From NCBI GenBank assembly GCA_963719005.1, contig CAVRAR010000008.1, forward strand, positions 434,001 to 498,000: 64,000 bases of DNA, written 5' to 3'. Under the pieces are notes generated by a model. The model saw nothing but the letters and a program-made list of their open reading frames with translations. It had not been told where the DNA came from and searched no databases. Shown here in pieces: positions 37,422-46,163 of the stretch; position 1 is the first letter of the stretch, and each line of letters begins with the position of its first letter. Source of the DNA: G963675935 sp963719005. GTDB taxonomy: Bacteria; Planctomycetota; Planctomycetia; Pirellulales; Thermoguttaceae. A program made the position numbers and the translations under genes.

Positions 37422-37497
37422 AAAACCAAATCTGCGAAATCAAAGATCGCAGGATGCGGACGAGTCCTTCGAGCAAAACAGCACAAGGGAGGCAATG

Positions 37498-39708
37498 ATG
37501 AATCGGTTTCTCGTGGCGAAACAGCGTTGCGCGTTCCTCCGTCTCGTCTTGTTGGCTGCGGTTTTTCATGCCGGCCCGCTCTCGTCGGCCCGCGCGGACG
37601 TTACGCCCGAGGGCGATGTCTCCCCTTCCAATCCGTCCGGCTGGACAAGTTCCACCACTGGCTATGTCGGAAGCACTGCCGGCGGCACGCTAACGGTCAA
37701 CGGCGACAGCGATCTCCTTTCGTACGTTTGCTCCATCGGTGACAGCAAGAACTCGACGGGTGCGGTCACGGTGGAAGGCAGTGGCTCGACCTGGACGAAC
37801 AGCTTCGACGTCTACATCGGTAATAGCGGCGACGGCGCAATCTCGATCACCAATCACGGCAGCATCAGCGCCCTCGTCGGCCACATTGGCTACAATTCCG
37901 GCTCGACAGGCATCGTCGCGGTGGACGGCTCCGGTTCGACCTGGACCAGCACCAGCCTTGACGTTGGCGAGAGCGGCAGCGGGACGCTCTCGATCACCAA
38001 CAGCGGCAGCGTCAACACCAGCTACAACAGCATCGGCGCCAATTCTGGTTCAAGGGGCGTGGCCACCGTGGACGGCTCCGGATCGACATGGACGAACAAC
38101 ACCCTTTACGTCGGCGATAGTGGCATCGGGGCGGTCTCGATCATCAATCGCGGCAGCGTAAGCAGCGGCAGCGGCTACCTCGGTTTCTGGTCCGGCGCGG
38201 CAGGCACGGTCACGGTGGACGGCACTGGTTCGACTTGGACCAACATCAGTGATCTCGAGGTCGGTTACTACGGCAGCGGAACGCTCTTGATTACCAACGG
38301 CAGCACCGTCTCGGTCACCGGCACCACCGTCGTCAGCAGGTTCAAGGGATCCACGGGAGCAATCGGTTTTGGTACGAACGGCGGAACGCTGACCACCCAA
38401 ACACTTTTTGCATCGCCGACCCAGTTGACCGGCGCCGGCACGATCAACTGTTGCGGACTCGTAAGCGACATCAGCCTGATATTTGATTCGGCCCACAATC
38501 TCAAGCAGACGATTGGACTCCAACAGTCCGGCGAGAATGTCACCGTCAACGTCGATTTGGCCACCACCCCAACCAACAACGGCGATCTCGGTGCAGGCTG
38601 GAAAGGCGCGGGTTCCCTGACGATTCAAGATGGGATCAAGGTCACCTCCTTCTGCGGCTACCTTGGCTACAATAGCGGCTCGACGGGCGTAGCGACGGTC
38701 ACGGGAACCGGCTCAACTTGGGCCAACAATATTCTTTATGCCGGCTGCTCCGGTAGTGGCGCACTCTCGATCACCAATCGCGGCAGCGTCAGCAGCAACT
38801 ACGGTGACCTCGGCTACTCTTCCGGCTCGACGGGGGCGGTTGCGGTAGACGGCAATGGCTCGGTCTGGACCAACCAACACGGCCTCTCTGTCGGCGTTAG
38901 CGGCAGCGGGACGCTCTCGATCACTGGCGGCGGCGCTGTGACGGCGGCGACGGTTTCGCTCAACAGTACGTCGTTGCTGGCGATCGACGTCGGCCGCGGC
39001 AGTTCGCTCACAATCGGCGGCGGCGCCGGAACGCTCACGAACGGCGGTGCAATCCGCATTCTCGCGGGGGCCGACGTTCCGGCAGACGCCGACACTTACT
39101 CGCCGATTTCCGCCGGATCATGGGGCGGCGCCGGCACGTATCAGGCCATCGGCGGAACGTGGTCTGCAACCAACCGCAATTTTACCGCTTCGAGTGCCAT
39201 GGCTGGCACGTCCAGCGTGCCGATTTCGCTTGACCGCAAGCTTGTCCAGCGGGTGCTAATCGACGACAACGGAACCGGCGGAACCCACTGGGAAATGGGG
39301 GCCAGTTTTCTCGCGGCGGGAACGACCTCGAACATCGTCTTCACGGCCACGGCAGCCAATGGCACGCTCCTCGACCTCTTGAAAACCGCGGCCGGCAACC
39401 ACACGGTTTCGAACGCTTGGACGTTCTCGACAACCGGCTACACGTTGGATGCGAACGATCCGATCTATTTCTCGCTCAAGGTTGGCCCGAACCTTTCGAC
39501 CGACGACCTCGAATTGTGGGGCTACGATGGAACTTCCTGGGCTGCCTACGTTCCGACTGATTTTACGTACGACGGAACCTACGCCAGCTTTACCGCCACC
39601 GGCCTAAGCGGCTACGCGGTCGTGCCCGAGCCGGGAGCGTTGATTCTTCTCGCTGTCGGGCTCACGGGCCTTGCGGCCTTCGCCCGGCGGAAATGGAAGA
39701 TATCGTAG
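37498..39708 (+). CDS. PEP-CTERM protein with about 50-residue autotransporter-like repeats
   Basis: Two adjacent ATGs lie at 37495 and 37498; AAGGGAGG (37485-37492) favours the second. The 736-residue protein has a signal peptide (FLRLVLLAAVFHAG). From about residue 50 it contains tandem repeats of period about 50 centred on GSGSTWTN, DVGESGSGTLSITNSGSV and GYNSGSTGIVAVDGSG, in three near-complete copies and several broken ones. The sequence ends VPEPGALILLAVGLTGLAAF and a basic RRKWKIS, a PEP-CTERM sorting tail recognised by exosortase-type systems. The repeat pattern (beta-strand, Gly/Ser/Thr rich, no Cys in the repeats) resembles autotransporter/adhesin repeats. Its role is probably surface display. 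Confidence 0.8.
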   Translation: MNRFLVAKQRCAFLRLVLLAAVFHAGPLSSARADVTPEGDVSPSNPSGWTSSTTGYVGSTAGGTLTVNGDSDLLSYVCSIGDSKNSTGAVTVEGSGSTWTNSFDVYIGNSGDGAISITNHGSISALVGHIGYNSGSTGIVAVDGSGSTWTSTSLDVGESGSGTLSITNSGSVNTSYNSIGANSGSRGVATVDGSGSTWTNNTLYVGDSGIGAVSIINRGSVSSGSGYLGFWSGAAGTVTVDGTGSTWTNISDLEVGYYGSGTLLITNGSTVSVTGTTVVSRFKGSTGAIGFGTNGGTLTTQTLFASPTQLTGAGTINCCGLVSDISLIFDSAHNLKQTIGLQQSGENVTVNVDLATTPTNNGDLGAGWKGAGSLTIQDGIKVTSFCGYLGYNSGSTGVATVTGTGSTWANNILYAGCSGSGALSITNRGSVSSNYGDLGYSSGSTGAVAVDGNGSVWTNQHGLSVGVSGSGTLSITGGGAVTAATVSLNSTSLLAIDVGRGSSLTIGGGAGTLTNGGAIRILAGADVPADADTYSPISAGSWGGAGTYQAIGGTWSATNRNFTASSAMAGTSSVPISLDRKLVQRVLIDDNGTGGTHWEMGASFLAAGTTSNIVFTATAANGTLLDLLKTAAGNHTVSNAWTFSTTGYTLDANDPIYFSLKVGPNLSTDDLELWGYDGTSWAAYVPTDFTYDGTYASFTATGLSGYAVVPEPGALILLAVGLTGLAAFARRKWKIS

Positions 39709-39729
39709 CGCAACCGGTCGAAGTCCGTC

Positions 39730-39835
39730 CGCGTTTTGGTTTCTCTGGAGTGCGGCGATTCATCGCCGCTTTCGGTCGGACGGGCTGAACCGCTGCAAAG
39801 AAAAAAAGCGGCGATAAATCGCCACACTCCCAAAA
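39730..39835. repeat. GGAGTGCGGCGATTCATCGCCGC inverted repeat
   Basis: GGAGTGCGGCGATTCATCGC at the left and GCGGCGATAAATCGCCACAC at the right pair across a short centre. It lies between the PEP-CTERM gene and purA. Confidence 0.7.
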
Positions 39836-39917
39836 GGGGCCACCTCCTCCGTCCTCTTCGTCTTCTCGCCCCCTCCTCGTGTCGGCCATATATACCACTC
39901 GCTGGCACGGCAGCCAC

Positions 39918-39947
39918 TTGACCGTCGTTCGGCCGCATTGCTAGACT
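39918..39947 (+). promoter_or_regulatory. Promoter-like element upstream of purA
   Basis: TTGACC (39918-39923) and TAGACT (39942-39947) with an 18-base spacer lie about 46 bases before the GTG start at 39993. Confidence 0.4.
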
Positions 39948-39992
39948 AGTGTGTTTGCAAATTCCTGGCGTTCATCCGTCGAGGGCCTTCCT

Positions 39993-41315
39993 GTGCCAGT
40001 GACTTGCGTGATCGGACTCCAGTGGGGCGACGAGGCAAAAGGCAAAATCGTCGACCTGCTGACCGAGCAAAACGATATCGTCGTCCGCTACCAGGGCGGG
40101 GCCAACGCCGGGCATACCGTCGTCCGCGAGGGAGAGACGTTCAAGCTCTCGCTCGTCCCCAGCGGGATCTTCCGGCCCGAGGTGCAGTGCGTCATCGCCA
40201 CCGGAGTGGTGCTGAATCCCGCCAGTTTCCTCGCCGAAATCGACGGACTGATGCAGCGCGGCGTTGCGGTCGGCAAGAATCTGATGATCAGCGATCGGGC
40301 GCACGTCATTTTCCCCTGGCATTTCGAGGAAGACCGCCTCTTCGATCAATGCACCGGCGGCGAGGCGATCGGAACCACCATGCGCGGCATCGGTCCCTGC
40401 TACCGCGACAAAGTCGGCCGCTCGCTGGCCGTTCGCCTCGGCGACATGTACCGGCCGGAGTTTCGCGCGCGGATCGAGCAAATCGTGCGGGTGAAGAATC
40501 TGCTCTTGGCCTCCTTCGGCGGAAAAACGGGGACAGGCGCCGCGACGGAGCCAGTCCCCGTTTTTTCGGGCGTGAAGCTCGACGCCCAGGAGGTTTTCAA
40601 CCAATACCACGCCTTCGCCGAGCGGCTGGCGCCGTACGTGGCCGACACTACCGCCTACCTGCTCGACGCGGCCGAAGCGGACAAGCGGATGCTCTTCGAG
40701 GGTGCCCAGGGCTCGCTGCTCGACATCGATCACGGCACCTTCCCCTTCGTCACCAGCAGCAACAGTTCGGGCGTGGGCGTGTCGGCGGGCTCGGGCGTGC
40801 CGGGGCGATACATCACCAAGGTCATCGGAGTTGTCAAAGCTTATACTACGCGCGTCGGCGGCGGACCCTTTCCTACCGAACAGGACAACCAGACCGGCGA
40901 ACACATCCGCAATCGCGGCAACGAATACGGCACGGTCACGCGGCGGCCGCGGCGTTGCGGCTGGTTCGACGCGGTGGCGGCCCGCTATACCGCCAGGCTT
41001 AGCGGCGTCGACACGCTGGCGGTCATGCTGCTCGACGTTCTGAGCGAGCTTGCGGAGTTGAAAATCTGCACCGCCTACGAGTTGGACGGCCAGCGGACCA
41101 CCGATTTTCCCAGCCACGTGGACGATTTGCGCCGCGTCGTTCCGGTCTACGAAACCCTGCCCGGCTGGCAGAAGGAGATTAGTGGAGTCGGCCGGCTCGA
41201 CGACCTGCCGGCAAATGCGAGGAAGTACCTCGATCGCATCAGCGAGTTGCTGCGTCGGCCGGTGGAGATAGTTTCGGTAGGTCGGGACCGACGAAAGACG
41301 ATATTTGTACAATAG
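39993..41315 (+). CDS. purA: Adenylosuccinate synthetase
   Basis: This 440-residue cytoplasmic enzyme joins IMP and aspartate with GTP in AMP synthesis. The start is taken as the GTG at 39993, which gives VPVTCVIGLQWGDEAKGKIV. The GTP-binding P-loop GLQWGDEAKGK, GGANAGHT, TTMRGIGPCYRDKVGR and GAQGSLLDIDHGTFPFVTSS are all intact. E. coli PurA is 432. The difference includes a 16-residue insertion (KTGTGAATEPVPVFSG, 40522-40567) built from a family A-like palindrome, located in a loop after helix VKNLLLASFGG. The following uppS gene starts 148 bases downstream. Confidence 0.95.
   Translation: MPVTCVIGLQWGDEAKGKIVDLLTEQNDIVVRYQGGANAGHTVVREGETFKLSLVPSGIFRPEVQCVIATGVVLNPASFLAEIDGLMQRGVAVGKNLMISDRAHVIFPWHFEEDRLFDQCTGGEAIGTTMRGIGPCYRDKVGRSLAVRLGDMYRPEFRARIEQIVRVKNLLLASFGGKTGTGAATEPVPVFSGVKLDAQEVFNQYHAFAERLAPYVADTTAYLLDAAEADKRMLFEGAQGSLLDIDHGTFPFVTSSNSSGVGVSAGSGVPGRYITKVIGVVKAYTTRVGGGPFPTEQDNQTGEHIRNRGNEYGTVTRRPRRCGWFDAVAARYTARLSGVDTLAVMLLDVLSELAELKICTAYELDGQRTTDFPSHVDDLRRVVPVYETLPGWQKEISGVGRLDDLPANARKYLDRISELLRRPVEIVSVGRDRRKTIFVQ
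40522..40567. repeat. Family A-like palindrome inside purA
   Basis: GAAAAACGGGGACAGGCGCC and AGCCAGTCCCCGTTTTTTC. It is in frame in purA and more divergent than other family A copies. Confidence 0.75.
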
Positions 41316-41351
41316 ACGGCTATCAAGAGAGAGGGCGGCGGAGATAAGACT

Positions 41352-41410
41352 TATGGGACGAATAGGACTAATAACTCCCATTCGTCCCATCCGTCCCATA
41401 AGTCCCATCG
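41352..41410. repeat. TATGGGACGAATAGGAC / GTCCCATCCGTCCCATA inverted repeat
   Basis: ATGGGACGAATAGGACTAAT and CCCATTCGTCCCATCCGTCC units form the arms. It lies in the purA-uppS spacer and resembles 3945-4020. Confidence 0.65.
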
Positions 41411-41462
41411 CTCGCTTTAAGGCTCCAACCCCCTTTCCTGCAACGCACCCGCGCTATCCGCC

Positions 41463-42197
41463 ATGCCCAACGACCTACCCGACGTCCCGCGAGATAGACT
41501 TCCGCGTCACATCGCGGTGATTATGGACGGCAACGGGCGGTGGGCGCGCAGGCGGGGGCTGCCGCGCGTCGAGGGGCACCGCGCCGGCGTGACCAGCGTT
41601 CGCCGCGTGACCGAGGAGTGCGCCCGGCTGGGCATCGAGCAACTCACGCTCTATTGTCTGTCGAGCGAGAACTGGAAACGCCCGGCCGAGGAGCTCGATT
41701 TTCTGCTGCAACTGCTGCAACGATACCTGGTCGAAGAGCGGCCGCGGATCATGGAGCACAATATCCAGGTGCGCTGGATCGGCCGCCGCGAAGAATTGCC
41801 CGAGGGGGCGGTGCAAGGGCTCGATGAGACGGTTCGCGTCAGTGCGGCCAACTCGGGGCTCCGCGTCTGTCTGGCGATCAACTATGGCGGCCGGGCGGAA
41901 CTGGTCGACGCCGTACGCCGCATCGCCGGCGAGGCTCGTCGCCACGAGCTCGATCCGGCGGCCATCGACGAGGAGACCGTATCCGCTCGCCTCTATACGG
42001 CGGGAATGCCCGATCCCGACTTGCTGATCCGCACGGCCGGCGAGATGCGGGTGAGCAATTTTTTGCTGTGGCAGATCAGCTACGCGGAGATTTGGGTGAC
42101 GGAGGCGTGCTGGCCCGACTTCGACGAGCAGCAATTGCACGCCGCCCTACGCGGCTACGCCGCCCGCGATCGACGTTTCGGCGGCTTGAACAGCTAG
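41463..42197 (+). CDS. uppS: Isoprenyl (di-trans,poly-cis-undecaprenyl) diphosphate synthase
   Basis: The 244-residue enzyme builds undecaprenyl diphosphate for cell-wall precursor carriage. It carries RHIAVIMDGNGRWARRRGLP with the catalytic Asp and diphosphate-binding Arg, YCLSSENWKRP, GLRVCLAINYGGRAELVDAV and DLLIRTAGEMRVSNFLLWQI. Length is as in E. coli (253). It is on the same strand as purA and follows it after a repeat spacer; a shared transcript is possible. Confidence 0.96.
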   Translation: MPNDLPDVPRDRLPRHIAVIMDGNGRWARRRGLPRVEGHRAGVTSVRRVTEECARLGIEQLTLYCLSSENWKRPAEELDFLLQLLQRYLVEERPRIMEHNIQVRWIGRREELPEGAVQGLDETVRVSAANSGLRVCLAINYGGRAELVDAVRRIAGEARRHELDPAAIDEETVSARLYTAGMPDPDLLIRTAGEMRVSNFLLWQISYAEIWVTEACWPDFDEQQLHAALRGYAARDRRFGGLNS

Positions 42198-42430
42198 CCA
42201 CCACGGAATAACTATTGTGGCCGGTATCAAGCAGGCCATGTGCATCACATATTCCCCTACGTAGAGTGCTTTCATTCAGGGAATTGCTGAAAATGTGAGA
42301 ATATCAACGAGGGTGATTGACAAAATAATCCGCTTTGGTAAAAAAGGTATATTGCACGGCCGGGATTTCCCCGGCAGATTTCTCGATTTGCCATCAAAAG
42401 AGTTTGATCTTATGAAAGGCGGGGGTGGCT
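42198..42430. other. AT-rich 233-base leader before a PEP-CTERM gene
   Basis: It is clearly AT-richer than neighbours. A TTGACA at 42317-42322 has a weak TAAAAA at 42339-42344 (spacer 16). No gene is seen. Confidence 0.4.
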
Positions 42431-43105
42431 ATGAAGTTCTCAACTATTGCATTTCTCTTTGTGGCTCTTGCGTGGGCTTCCCTCGCCAAGGCGGAGATCC
42501 AGTCGTGGAATTGCGATAACGATGGCGATGGCGCGATCAATTGCAAACAGACGGGCTGGGGGTGGGACGGAAGCAGCGGTGAATGGGATCTGAACGTTAC
42601 GGGAGACCAGTTTTGGGGGCCAGGGCACATGTTGATGAATTTCACCACCAACAATGGTGACGATCCGACGATCAAGGCCGCCAACTTCGTCACCAATGAT
42701 ACGCCCGTCGCCTGGACCGGTTATCTGGTCGACTTGACAGTTTATACCAACACGGCGGTGAGCAGTACTTCCATCCCCAGCGCGGCCGTGACCAGCCCCG
42801 GGGACTGGCTGCTACCCACGGTCACCCAGCCAACCGGAGGCTATATTGGTCCGACATTGGTCAATGGCCAGTACTATAACTACGAATACACGGGATCAAT
42901 CGACTTTGAAGGAGGCACACCGGTTGGAAACGGCGACGAGTTGGATTTCAACTACAAGATGAGCTTTACGGGCGCCACAAGCTATTACGCGGTCCAAGCA
43001 ATGACGCCTATTCCCAACACCGTCCCCGAACCCTCTACGCTCGCCCTCCTCGGCATCGGCGCCATCGGCGTGCTAAGCTACGCAAGGCGGCGACGGGCGG
43101 CATAG
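42431..43105 (+). CDS. PEP-CTERM protein, unknown function
   Basis: From ATG 42431 the protein is 224 residues, with a signal peptide (MKFSTIAFLFVALAWASLAK), a mature domain with aromatic-rich strands (TGWGWDGSSGEWDLNVTGDQ) and the C-terminal PEP-CTERM sorting signal VPEPSTLALLGIGAIGVLSY followed by ARRRRAA. Such proteins are exported and handled by exosortase; I do not recognise the mature domain. Codon use and AT-rich leader set it off from its neighbours. A strong terminator follows at 43132. Confidence 0.8.
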   Translation: MKFSTIAFLFVALAWASLAKAEIQSWNCDNDGDGAINCKQTGWGWDGSSGEWDLNVTGDQFWGPGHMLMNFTTNNGDDPTIKAANFVTNDTPVAWTGYLVDLTVYTNTAVSSTSIPSAAVTSPGDWLLPTVTQPTGGYIGPTLVNGQYYNYEYTGSIDFEGGTPVGNGDELDFNYKMSFTGATSYYAVQAMTPIPNTVPEPSTLALLGIGAIGVLSYARRRRAA

Positions 43106-43131
43106 GACGTTAGAAACCAATCGACAAAATC

Positions 43132-43170
43132 ATCGGGCCATCCCTGAACTGAGGGATGGCCCGATTTGTT
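43132..43170 (+). terminator. Rho-independent terminator
   Basis: A 14-base-pair perfect stem (ATCGGGCCATCCCT / AGGGATGGCCCGAT) with a 6-base loop is followed by TTTGTT. It ends the PEP-CTERM transcript before murC. Confidence 0.85.
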
Positions 43171-43241
43171 GTATGCCGGGTACGCTTGACGGCTTGGAGG
43201 GCCCTTTCTTGTAGCGATTGTCGGTAACCGTACCCAACGAC

Positions 43242-43271
43242 TGGACACTCGCTTTCTGTGGCCTGTATAAT
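43242..43271 (+). promoter_or_regulatory. Promoter of the murC-murB-ftsQ-like genes
   Basis: TGGACA (43242-43247) and a perfect TATAAT (43266-43271) have an 18-base spacer and lie 48 bases before murC. No terminator is seen before the next gene. Confidence 0.5.
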
Positions 43272-43318
43272 CGCTTGCGACTGGTTGCGTCATTTCTTGT
43301 GGCGCAACCGAGCTTCGC

Positions 43319-44923
43319 ATGGATGTTTTGCCTTTCTCCCAGCCGCAGATCATTGACGCTTCACAACCCCGCCGCGCGCATCTGGTCGGAATCGCCGGCA
43401 ATGGGATGCGGGCGTTGGCCGACGTGTTGCTGGGCTGGGGTTGGGCTCTAAGCGGTTCGGACCTGGAAATCACGGGCTTTTCTTGTCTCGGTGGGGCAGA
43501 CATTCTTGTCTGCCAGAATGAATCTACTGAGAGCGGCAGACAAGAATGTCTGCCCCACCGCGATCTTCGACAAGAATGTCTGCCCCACCAGGGTGTTCGA
43601 CTGTTCCAGGGCCATGCCGCCGAAAACCTCTCGCCGGAAACCGAACTGGTCGTCTACAGCGACGCCGTGCCCTCGGCGAATCCCGAGCTTTGCCGCGCGG
43701 CCGAACTCGGCATTCCGACGCTGAGCTATTTCCAAATGCTCGGGCGGCTCGGCGTGGGCCGTCGCACCGTAGCCATCGCCGGCACGCATGGAAAATCGAC
43801 CGCCACGGCCATGCTCGCCCATTTGCTGAATCGGGCCGGCCGCGATCCCACAGTCGTCTGCGGCGCCACGCCCATGGGCGCCAACTCGGGCGGACGCGCC
43901 GGAAAACAGGGGTCAGGGGTCAGGGGTCAGGGGTCAGAGGTCAGGGGTCAGGGATCAGAGTCCACGGACTCCAAATTTCCAAATTTCCAAATTTCCAAAT
44001 CCCCAAATCCATTGTTTGTGGTCGAGGCGTGTGAGTATCGGGCGAACCTCCTCCAGCTTCGCCCTTGGCAGGCCGCCATCACGGGAATCGAGCCCGACCA
44101 TTTCGACTGCTACGATTCGCTCGCACAAATCGAAAACGCTTTTCGTCGCTTTGCCGCGTCGATCCCCGGCGACGGATTGCTCGTCGCGCGGCACGATTGC
44201 CAGTCCACGCGGCGGGTGACGGCCGGGTTGAATTGCAGCGTCGAGTCGTTCGGCTTCTCGGCCGACGCCGATTGGTCCGCTCGGATCCTCGAAGAAGATC
44301 ACGGCCGATTCTGCTTCGAGATTCGCCGGTTTGGCCGCCGGTTGTGCGAAGTCCGGTTGCCGACGCCGGGCGAACACGACGTGTTGAACGCCCTGGTCGC
44401 CGCCGCGCTGGCTTATGAGAATGGGGTTTCGCCGGACAAGATTTCGGCGGGCTTGGGCAGTTTTCCGGGCCTGCACCGGCGGCTGGAATCGCTGGGCCAG
44501 TGGCGCGGCGTCGCGTTGATCGATGACTATGCCCACCACCCGACGGAGGTGACGGCTGCGCTGGCGGCGGTTCGTCGCATGGCCGCCGGCGCCAGGGTAT
44601 GGTGCGTTTTTCAGCCGCATCAGGCGTCGCGAACGGCACGGCTGCTCGACCAATTCGCGGCGAGCCTGCAAAATGCCGACAAACTGTTGGTGGCCGACAT
44701 TTTCCGGGCGCGAGAAGGCGATCCCCAACCAGGGGAGGTTACGGCGGCCGATCTCGCCCGCCGGGCTGCCAAGCTCGGCGTCGAGGTCTTGCCGGCCCAC
44801 GCCGCAGGCGAGATCGTCGAAACGCTGGAAACCCAGTTGGCCCCCGGCGACGTATTGGTTACTCTAGGGGCTGGCAATACGTGGAAGTTGCGGCCAGCAG
44901 ATGCACGCGGGAATGACGAATGA
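43319..44923 (+). CDS. murC: UDP-N-acetylmuramate-L-alanine ligase with two in-frame repeat inserts
   Basis: The 534-residue ligase adds L-Ala to UDP-MurNAc. It has RAHLVGIAGNGMRALADVLL, the ATP loop AIAGTHGKSTATAML, the Glu/His region VVEACEYRANLLQLRP and DDYAHHPTEVTAALAAVRR. E. coli MurC is 491. The extra length is two repeat-built inserts: a family C element (GGADILVCQN ... GRQECLPHR, 43490-43590) in the N-terminal UDP-binding domain, and a run of GGGGTCA 7-mers plus AAATTTCC 8-mers (43908-44010) just before VVEACEYR. Both keep the frame. Genes downstream are murB and an ftsQ-like gene, so this is a small cell-wall cluster. Its 3' end runs into a GAATGAC array. Confidence 0.93.
   Translation: MDVLPFSQPQIIDASQPRRAHLVGIAGNGMRALADVLLGWGWALSGSDLEITGFSCLGGADILVCQNESTESGRQECLPHRDLRQECLPHQGVRLFQGHAAENLSPETELVVYSDAVPSANPELCRAAELGIPTLSYFQMLGRLGVGRRTVAIAGTHGKSTATAMLAHLLNRAGRDPTVVCGATPMGANSGGRAGKQGSGVRGQGSEVRGQGSESTDSKFPNFQISKSPNPLFVVEACEYRANLLQLRPWQAAITGIEPDHFDCYDSLAQIENAFRRFAASIPGDGLLVARHDCQSTRRVTAGLNCSVESFGFSADADWSARILEEDHGRFCFEIRRFGRRLCEVRLPTPGEHDVLNALVAAALAYENGVSPDKISAGLGSFPGLHRRLESLGQWRGVALIDDYAHHPTEVTAALAAVRRMAAGARVWCVFQPHQASRTARLLDQFAASLQNADKLLVADIFRAREGDPQPGEVTAADLARRAAKLGVEVLPAHAAGEIVETLETQLAPGDVLVTLGAGNTWKLRPADARGNDE
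43490..43590. repeat. Family C inverted repeat inside murC
   Basis: GGTGGGGCAGACATTCTTGT and AAGAATGTCTGCCCCACC, with an additional right arm at 43568-43590. It is in frame. Confidence 0.9.
43908..44010. repeat. GGGGTCA 7-mers and AAATTTCC 8-mers inside murC
   Basis: Seven GGGGTCA-type 7-mers (43908-43956) are followed by four AAATTTCC-type units (43969-44005). In frame, low-complexity peptide. Confidence 0.9.
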
Positions 44924-45090
44924 CGAAAGAATGACGAATGTCGAAATCCAAATGTCGAAGGAACGGCGAAAGAAGCCAGAATGTCGAAACGGGGATGTCG
45001 TCCTCCGCCGTCTTCCTTTCGTCATTCGGATTTCGTCATTCCTTCGTCATTGGTTTTCGTCCTTCGTCCTTCGTCCTTCCTTCGTCGTCC
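44911..45090. repeat. Heptamer inverted repeat, GAATGAC family, copy 2
   Basis: GAATGACGAATGACGAAAG at the left and TTCGTCATTCCTTCGTCATT at the right. It covers the last codons of murC and reaches to the murB ribosome site. Confidence 0.9.
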
Positions 45091-45104
45091 TCTGAGGTTC
45101 CCCA

Positions 45105-45983
45105 ATGGCTCTAATGAGCGGTTTTGAGAAGATCGTCCGTCAGAGCGAACCGCTGGCGATGCACACCTGGTTTCAGTTAGGCGGCCCTGCCGAATACTTC
45201 GCCGAGCCGGAGACCGTCGAGGAGTTGACCGCGCTGGTGCGGCGGTGTTACGAGGAGGGGATCGACATACGGGTGCTGGGGCAGGGCTCGAACATCCTGG
45301 TTCGCGATGAGGGTGTGCCCGGGCTGGTGATCCACCTCTCCGCGCCGGCATTCTGCGAGATTCGCATCGAAGGCCGCTCGATCGCCGCCGGCGGCGGGGC
45401 GCTGTTGGGACGGGTGGTAACGACGACGGTGCATCGAGGGTTGGCCGGGCTGGAAACGCTCGTCGGCATTCCCGGCACCGTCGGCGGCGCCCTGCACGGC
45501 AACGCCGGCACTCACGGCGGCAATATCGGCCAGTGGACCTTCGAGGCCACGGTGCTCACCGCCGCCGGCGACGCCGCCGAGCGCAGCGGCGACGATCTGG
45601 CGTTCGACTATCGACAGAGCAGCCTCGATGAACTGGCGATCCTCGAAGCCCGATGCGAGTTGGAGGAAGACGATCCACGGCAACTCGCCCAGCGAATGCA
45701 AAAACACTGGATCGTGAAGAAGGCGTCTCAGCCGATGGGCCACCAAAGCGCCGGCTGCGTGTTCAAGAACCCGCGCGGCGTCGGCGCCGGCAAGCTGATC
45801 GACGATGCGGGCCTGAAAGGCACGCGCATCGGCGGCGCCGTGGTCAGCGATCGCCACGCCAACTTCATCATCGCCGAGCCGGAATGCACCAGCCAGGACG
45901 TGCTGCGGCTGATCGACCTGGTCCGCGGCCAGGTCCGCGATCGACTGGGCATCGAACTGGAACTGGAATTGGAGATTTGGTGA
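45105..45983 (+). CDS. murB: UDP-N-acetylenolpyruvoylglucosamine reductase
   Basis: The 292-residue flavoenzyme makes UDP-MurNAc from the enolpyruvyl precursor. ATG 45105 has GAGG 7 bases upstream. It shows the FAD-type fold: TWFQLGGPAEYFAEPETVEE, RVLGQGSNILV, GLAGLETLVGIPGTVGGALH and GNAGTHGGNIGQW, then SAGCVFKNPRG and KLIDDAGLKGTRIGGAVVS. The start follows the GAATGAC repeat directly. It is the second gene of murC-murB-ftsQ-like. Confidence 0.95.
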   Translation: MALMSGFEKIVRQSEPLAMHTWFQLGGPAEYFAEPETVEELTALVRRCYEEGIDIRVLGQGSNILVRDEGVPGLVIHLSAPAFCEIRIEGRSIAAGGGALLGRVVTTTVHRGLAGLETLVGIPGTVGGALHGNAGTHGGNIGQWTFEATVLTAAGDAAERSGDDLAFDYRQSSLDELAILEARCELEEDDPRQLAQRMQKHWIVKKASQPMGHQSAGCVFKNPRGVGAGKLIDDAGLKGTRIGGAVVSDRHANFIIAEPECTSQDVLRLIDLVRGQVRDRLGIELELELEIW

Positions 45984-46007
45984 TCGAATGCGGCGGCAAT
46001 CGTGTAA

Positions 46008-46144
46008 GAAGGAAAAAGGGGAAAGAGGAAAAAGGGAAAGGAAGAACTTGGGTGCAGGATCGTCGCTCGCTTCGACGTGATTCTCCAACTCTCATCGCAT
46101 CCGGCTGCCTTCCCCTTTTTCCCTTTTCCCATTTTTCCTTTTTG
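46008..46144. repeat. Heptamer inverted repeat GAAAAAG/GGGAAAG
   Basis: GAAAAAGGGGAAAGAGGAAA (left, 46008-46045) and CCCCTTTTTCCCTTTTCCC (right, 46110-46144) form pairing arms of 7-mers. It lies between murB and the ftsQ-like gene. Confidence 0.85.
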
Positions 46145-46163
46145 CACCGACCGCAGCTTGCTC

